Source: Frankiales bacterium
Lineage (GTDB): Bacteria; Actinomycetota; Actinomycetes; JAFAQI01
Assembly: GCA_019246495.1 (NCBI GenBank)
Contig: JAFAQI010000580.1
Coordinates: forward strand, 1-8,772
Reading direction: 5' to 3'
DNA length: 8,772 nucleotides
The notes under the pieces are model-generated. The model was not told the origin of the DNA. It searched no databases and saw only the letters and a list, made by a program, of their open reading frames with translations. Positions 6,639 to 8,772 of the stretch are shown in pieces. Numbering within the stretch: position 1 is the stretch's first letter; each line of letters opens with the position of its first letter. A program made the translations under genes and the position numbers.

Positions 6639-7159
6639 TACTTCTTGATGCGCTTCGGTGCCGGCGTCTCGTCGGGATAGGTCGCGGCCGTCTCGCGCAA
6701 CTCGCGGAGGACCTTGGCGATCTCGTCGGCCTTCTCGTAGTCGAGGCCGAGCCGGTGCACCTGCCCGTGCGCAATGCGCCCGTCTGCGTCGATCACGAAG
6801 ATCGCCCGGCGACGGGTGAGGCCGAGCCCGAGCCCGTACGCCGCAAAGACCTTGTTGTCCGTGTCGGCGAGGAGCGGGAACGTCAAGCCGCGGTTTGCCT
6901 GGAACTTCCGGTGCGAGGCGATGTCCTGGCTCGAGATGCCCCACAGTGTCGCGTCGAGACCGGTGAGGACGGAGAGCTCGTGCTGGTAGGAGCACAGCTG
7001 GCGCGTGCACACCGGCGTCTCGTCGCCCGGATAGAAGGCCAGGACGACCGGATGCCCGCGCTCGGCCGCGAGCGTGTAGTCGCGGTCGCCGCCGTTCGGC
7101 GTCGTACCGGGCAGGGTGAAGTCGGGCGCGATGTCGCCGACAGCGGGCGTGGTGGCCAT
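6638..7159 (-). CDS. Peroxiredoxin, PrxQ/BCP type
   Basis: A thiol peroxidase of 173 aa that reduces hydrogen peroxide and organic hydroperoxides, usually recharged by thioredoxin, in the cytosol. The thioredoxin-fold N-terminus VGDIAPDFTLPG leads to FYPGDETPVCTRQLC, with P44, T48 and the peroxidatic C51 (the PxxxTxxC pattern). The resolving C56 is five residues later, the arrangement of E. coli BCP (C45/C50). The conserved Arg is R118 before AIFVID. The C-terminal tail (about 155-173, ending PAPKRIKK) is longer than in the typical 150-160 aa BCP. The start ATG at 7159 has a strong AAGGAGA site (7164-7170). It is divergent from glyS, and a perfect inverted repeat follows the stop. No OxyR-type or other regulator gene lies alongside. 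Confidence 0.95.
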   Translation of the reverse strand: MATTPAVGDIAPDFTLPGTTPNGGDRDYTLAAERGHPVVLAFYPGDETPVCTRQLCSYQHELSVLTGLDATLWGISSQDIASHRKFQANRGLTFPLLADTDNKVFAAYGLGLGLTRRRAIFVIDADGRIAHGQVHRLGLDYEKADEIAKVLRELRETAATYPDETPAPKRIKK

Positions 7160-7282
7160 GCGGTCTCCTTGGGGTCGTGATCATCTTCGCCGTCGGATCG
7201 CGCACACCTGCCGCGGGGCTTGTGGTGTTGGTTACGCTGTGGCTTCCACTCGCCGACCGCCAGCCGGATGGAGCCCAGGCCG
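7160..7282. promoter_or_regulatory. Divergent peroxiredoxin / glyS control region
   Basis: These 123 bases must carry the promoters for both genes. On the minus strand AAGGAGA (7164-7170) is the peroxiredoxin ribosome-binding site. On the plus strand TACGCT (7233-7238) fits TAnnnT and would put the glyS start point near 7245, but no good -35 lies 17-19 bases before it. A T-box leader, common for glyS in Firmicutes, is excluded because the space is too short. No convincing minus-strand -10 was found. Confidence 0.3.
7270..7273 (+). promoter_or_regulatory. Shine-Dalgarno site deciding the glyS start
   Basis: GGAG lies nine bases before ATG 7283. In-frame starts at 7220 and 7268 have no such site, and they would add residues ([15 protein letters not shown] and similar) that are absent from known glycyl-tRNA synthetases. 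Confidence 0.6.
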
Positions 7283-8689
7283 ATGGCCGCCAACCCGTCG
7301 AAGGACGCCGCTCGCATCGAGAACCTCGTCAGCCTGTGCAAGAGACGAGGCATCGTCTTCCCGTCATCGGAGATCTACGGCGGCACCCGGTCGGCTTGGG
7401 ACTACGGCCCGCTCGGCGTCGAGCTGAAGGAGAACATCCGCCGGCAGTGGTGGCGGGCGACGGTGCAGCAGCGCGACGACGTGGTCGGCCTCGACTCCGC
7501 CGTCGTACTCGCTCCGGAGGTCTGGGAGGCGTCGGGCCACCTCGAGGCGTTCGTCGACCCGCTGATCGAGTGCCAGTCGTGCCACAAACGCTTCCGCGAC
7601 GACACGTTGCGCGAGGAGTTCGCGGAGCGCAAGAAGCTGGCGGATGCCGACGCGGTGAAGCTCGCCGACGTGCCGTGCCCCAACTGCGGGACGAAGGGCG
7701 CGTGGACCGAGCCGCGCATGTTCAACGGCCTGCTGAAGACCTATCTCGGGCCGGTCGAGGACGAGTCCGGGCTGCACTATCTGCGACCCGAGACCGCGCA
7801 GGGCATCTTCGTCAACTTCCTCAACGTCATGACCGCGTCGCGCAAGAAGCCGCCGTTCGGCATCGCGCAGACCGGGAAGTCGTTCCGCAACGAGATCACG
7901 CCGGGCAACTTCATCTTCCGAACGCGTGAGTTCGAGCAGATGGAGATGGAGTTCTTCGTCGAGCCGGGGACCGACGAGGAGTGGCACGAGTACTGGTTGA
8001 AGGAGCGCTGGAACTGGTACGTCGACCTCGGCATCTCGGCGGACAACCTTCGGTTCTACGAGCATCCGAAGGAGAAGCTGTCGCACTACTCGAAGCGCAC
8101 GGTCGACATCGAGTACCGCTTCCGGTTCGGCGGCTCCGAGTGGGCGGAACTGGAGGGCATCGCCAACCGGACCGACTTCGACCTGACGACGCACTCGAAG
8201 CACAGCGGCGCCGACCTCACCTATTTCGACCAGGACAAGAACGAGCGGTGGACGCCGTACGTCGTCGAGCCGGCAGCGGGTCTCACGCGAGCGGTGCTCG
8301 CGTTCCTCATCGACGCGCTGACCGAGGACGAGGCGCCCAACGCCAAGGGCGTGATGGAGAAGCGGACCGTGATGCGGCTCGACCCGAGGCTGTCGCCGGT
8401 GAAGGCCGCGGTGCTGCCGCTGTCGCGCAACGCCGACCTGTCGCCGAAGGCGCGCGACCTCGCGACGACATTGCGCGCGCGGTGGAACGTCGAGTTCGAC
8501 GACGCGGGTGCGATCGGCCGGCGTTATCGGCGGCAGGACGAGATCGGTACGCCGTACTGCATCACTGTCGACTTCGAGTCGCTCGAGGACGGCAAAGCGA
8601 CCATCCGCTCGCGCGACACGATGACCCAGGAGCGCATCGACCTGTCCCAGGTCGAGCAATACCTCCTGGCCAACCTCCCACCCTGCTGA
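7283..8689 (+). CDS. glyS: Glycyl-tRNA synthetase (alpha2 type, class II)
   Basis: Charges tRNA-Gly with glycine using ATP. The 468-aa length matches the homodimeric GlyRS of actinobacteria (about 460 aa). The opening [20 protein letters not shown] and [18 protein letters not shown] hold motif 1. A zinc-binding insertion has C97-x2-C100 and C132-x2-C135. The GlyRS signature RPETAQG is at 168-174. Motif 2 starts at F201-R-N-E204 and continues to [13 protein letters not shown]. Motif 3 is [13 protein letters not shown] with R336. The C-terminal anticodon-binding domain begins near [11 protein letters not shown] and runs to the end, with [20 protein letters not shown]. All motifs look intact. 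The chosen start is supported by a GGAG site. It is divergent from the peroxiredoxin and followed by hairpins. In other actinobacteria glyS is also found near uppS and recO, which fits this layout. Confidence 0.97.
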   Translation: MAANPSKDAARIENLVSLCKRRGIVFPSSEIYGGTRSAWDYGPLGVELKENIRRQWWRATVQQRDDVVGLDSAVVLAPEVWEASGHLEAFVDPLIECQSCHKRFRDDTLREEFAERKKLADADAVKLADVPCPNCGTKGAWTEPRMFNGLLKTYLGPVEDESGLHYLRPETAQGIFVNFLNVMTASRKKPPFGIAQTGKSFRNEITPGNFIFRTREFEQMEMEFFVEPGTDEEWHEYWLKERWNWYVDLGISADNLRFYEHPKEKLSHYSKRTVDIEYRFRFGGSEWAELEGIANRTDFDLTTHSKHSGADLTYFDQDKNERWTPYVVEPAAGLTRAVLAFLIDALTEDEAPNAKGVMEKRTVMRLDPRLSPVKAAVLPLSRNADLSPKARDLATTLRARWNVEFDDAGAIGRRYRRQDEIGTPYCITVDFESLEDGKATIRSRDTMTQERIDLSQVEQYLLANLPPC

Positions 8690-8742
8690 CCGCCTAGCGG
8701 CGGAGACCCGAGATCATCGCGACCTGAGCCGCCCACAGGCGG
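8690..8742 (+). terminator. Two CCGCC/GGCGG hairpins downstream of glyS
   Basis: Hairpin 1 is CCGCC (8690-8694), loop TAGC, GGCGG (8699-8703), starting directly after the stop codon. Hairpin 2 is CCGCC (8729-8733), loop CACA, GGCGG (8738-8742), extendable by a G-U and an A-U pair to 8727-8744. The stems are identical in sequence. No T-run follows. One or both may end the glyS transcript, but a minus-strand reading of this region could also be coding, so the call is uncertain. The remaining bases to 8772 show nothing else I can support. Confidence 0.35.
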
Positions 8743-8772
8743 TTGCGACGGCGATCGCGTCCACATCCTTGC

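Noticed and set aside
6624..7205. Alternate minus-strand frame of 193 codons overlapping the peroxiredoxin
   Set aside because: Arg/His/Pro-rich shadow frame of the peroxiredoxin gene with no domain signature.
7220..7282. Earlier glyS starts at 7220 or 7268
   Set aside because: No ribosome-binding site, and the extra residues do not fit the family; the 7220 start would also begin upstream of the candidate -10 box.
7160..7282. T-box riboswitch before glyS
   Set aside because: Only 123 bases separate the divergent starts, too few for a T-box leader, and no T-box consensus or terminator with a T-run is seen.
7364..8659. Minus-strand open frame of 431 codons opposite glyS
   Set aside because: Mirror of an intact glycyl-tRNA synthetase; composition is typical of antisense reading in GC-rich DNA.

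Overview
The window reads as a chromosomal housekeeping segment of a high-GC actinobacterium (Actinomycetota). This rests on the very GC-rich codon use, the frequent GTG starts, and the gene order: a cytidine-deaminase-like protein, era, recO, uppS and glyS. From memory, Mycobacterium tuberculosis has the same core order (around Rv2357c to Rv2365c). I cannot place the organism below class level. No rRNA, tRNA, CRISPR array, insertion sequence or phage gene is visible.

Left part (1-1534, + strand): the 3' end of a cytidine-deaminase-like gene, a GNAT acetyltransferase and era form a tight unit. Both junctions are 4-base GTGA overlaps, which suggests translational coupling. Middle (1537-4227, - strand): a large secreted sedolisin (peptidase family S53) with three C-terminal beta-rich modules lies head-on against era, with two bases between the stop codons, and is divergent from recO. 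Its presence splits the era-recO run. Centre right (4380-6340, + strand): recO (recombination mediator), uppS (cis-prenyl diphosphate synthase supplying the cell-wall lipid carrier) and a small VOC/glyoxalase-fold protein. An 18-bp tandem repeat straddles the uppS stop codon. The VOC gene has no visible ribosome-binding site but has a TAnnnT box placed as for a leaderless transcript. Right part (6347-7159, - strand): a tiny membrane protein and a PrxQ/BCP-type peroxiredoxin, with a perfect 19-bp inverted repeat between them. Finally glyS (7283-8689, + strand), divergent from the peroxiredoxin, encodes a complete alpha2-type glycyl-tRNA synthetase, followed by a short hairpin-rich tail.

The core genes serve ribosome maturation (Era), DNA repair (RecO), envelope lipid-carrier synthesis (UppS) and translation (GlyRS). 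The protease, GNAT, VOC, membrane protein and peroxiredoxin look like lineage-specific additions around them. I found no convincing new multi-gene system. The signals most worth a second look are the 19-bp inverted repeat, a Glu-to-Val change in a conserved UppS motif, the repeat and possible leaderless start between uppS and the VOC gene, and the multi-domain protease placed between era and recO.
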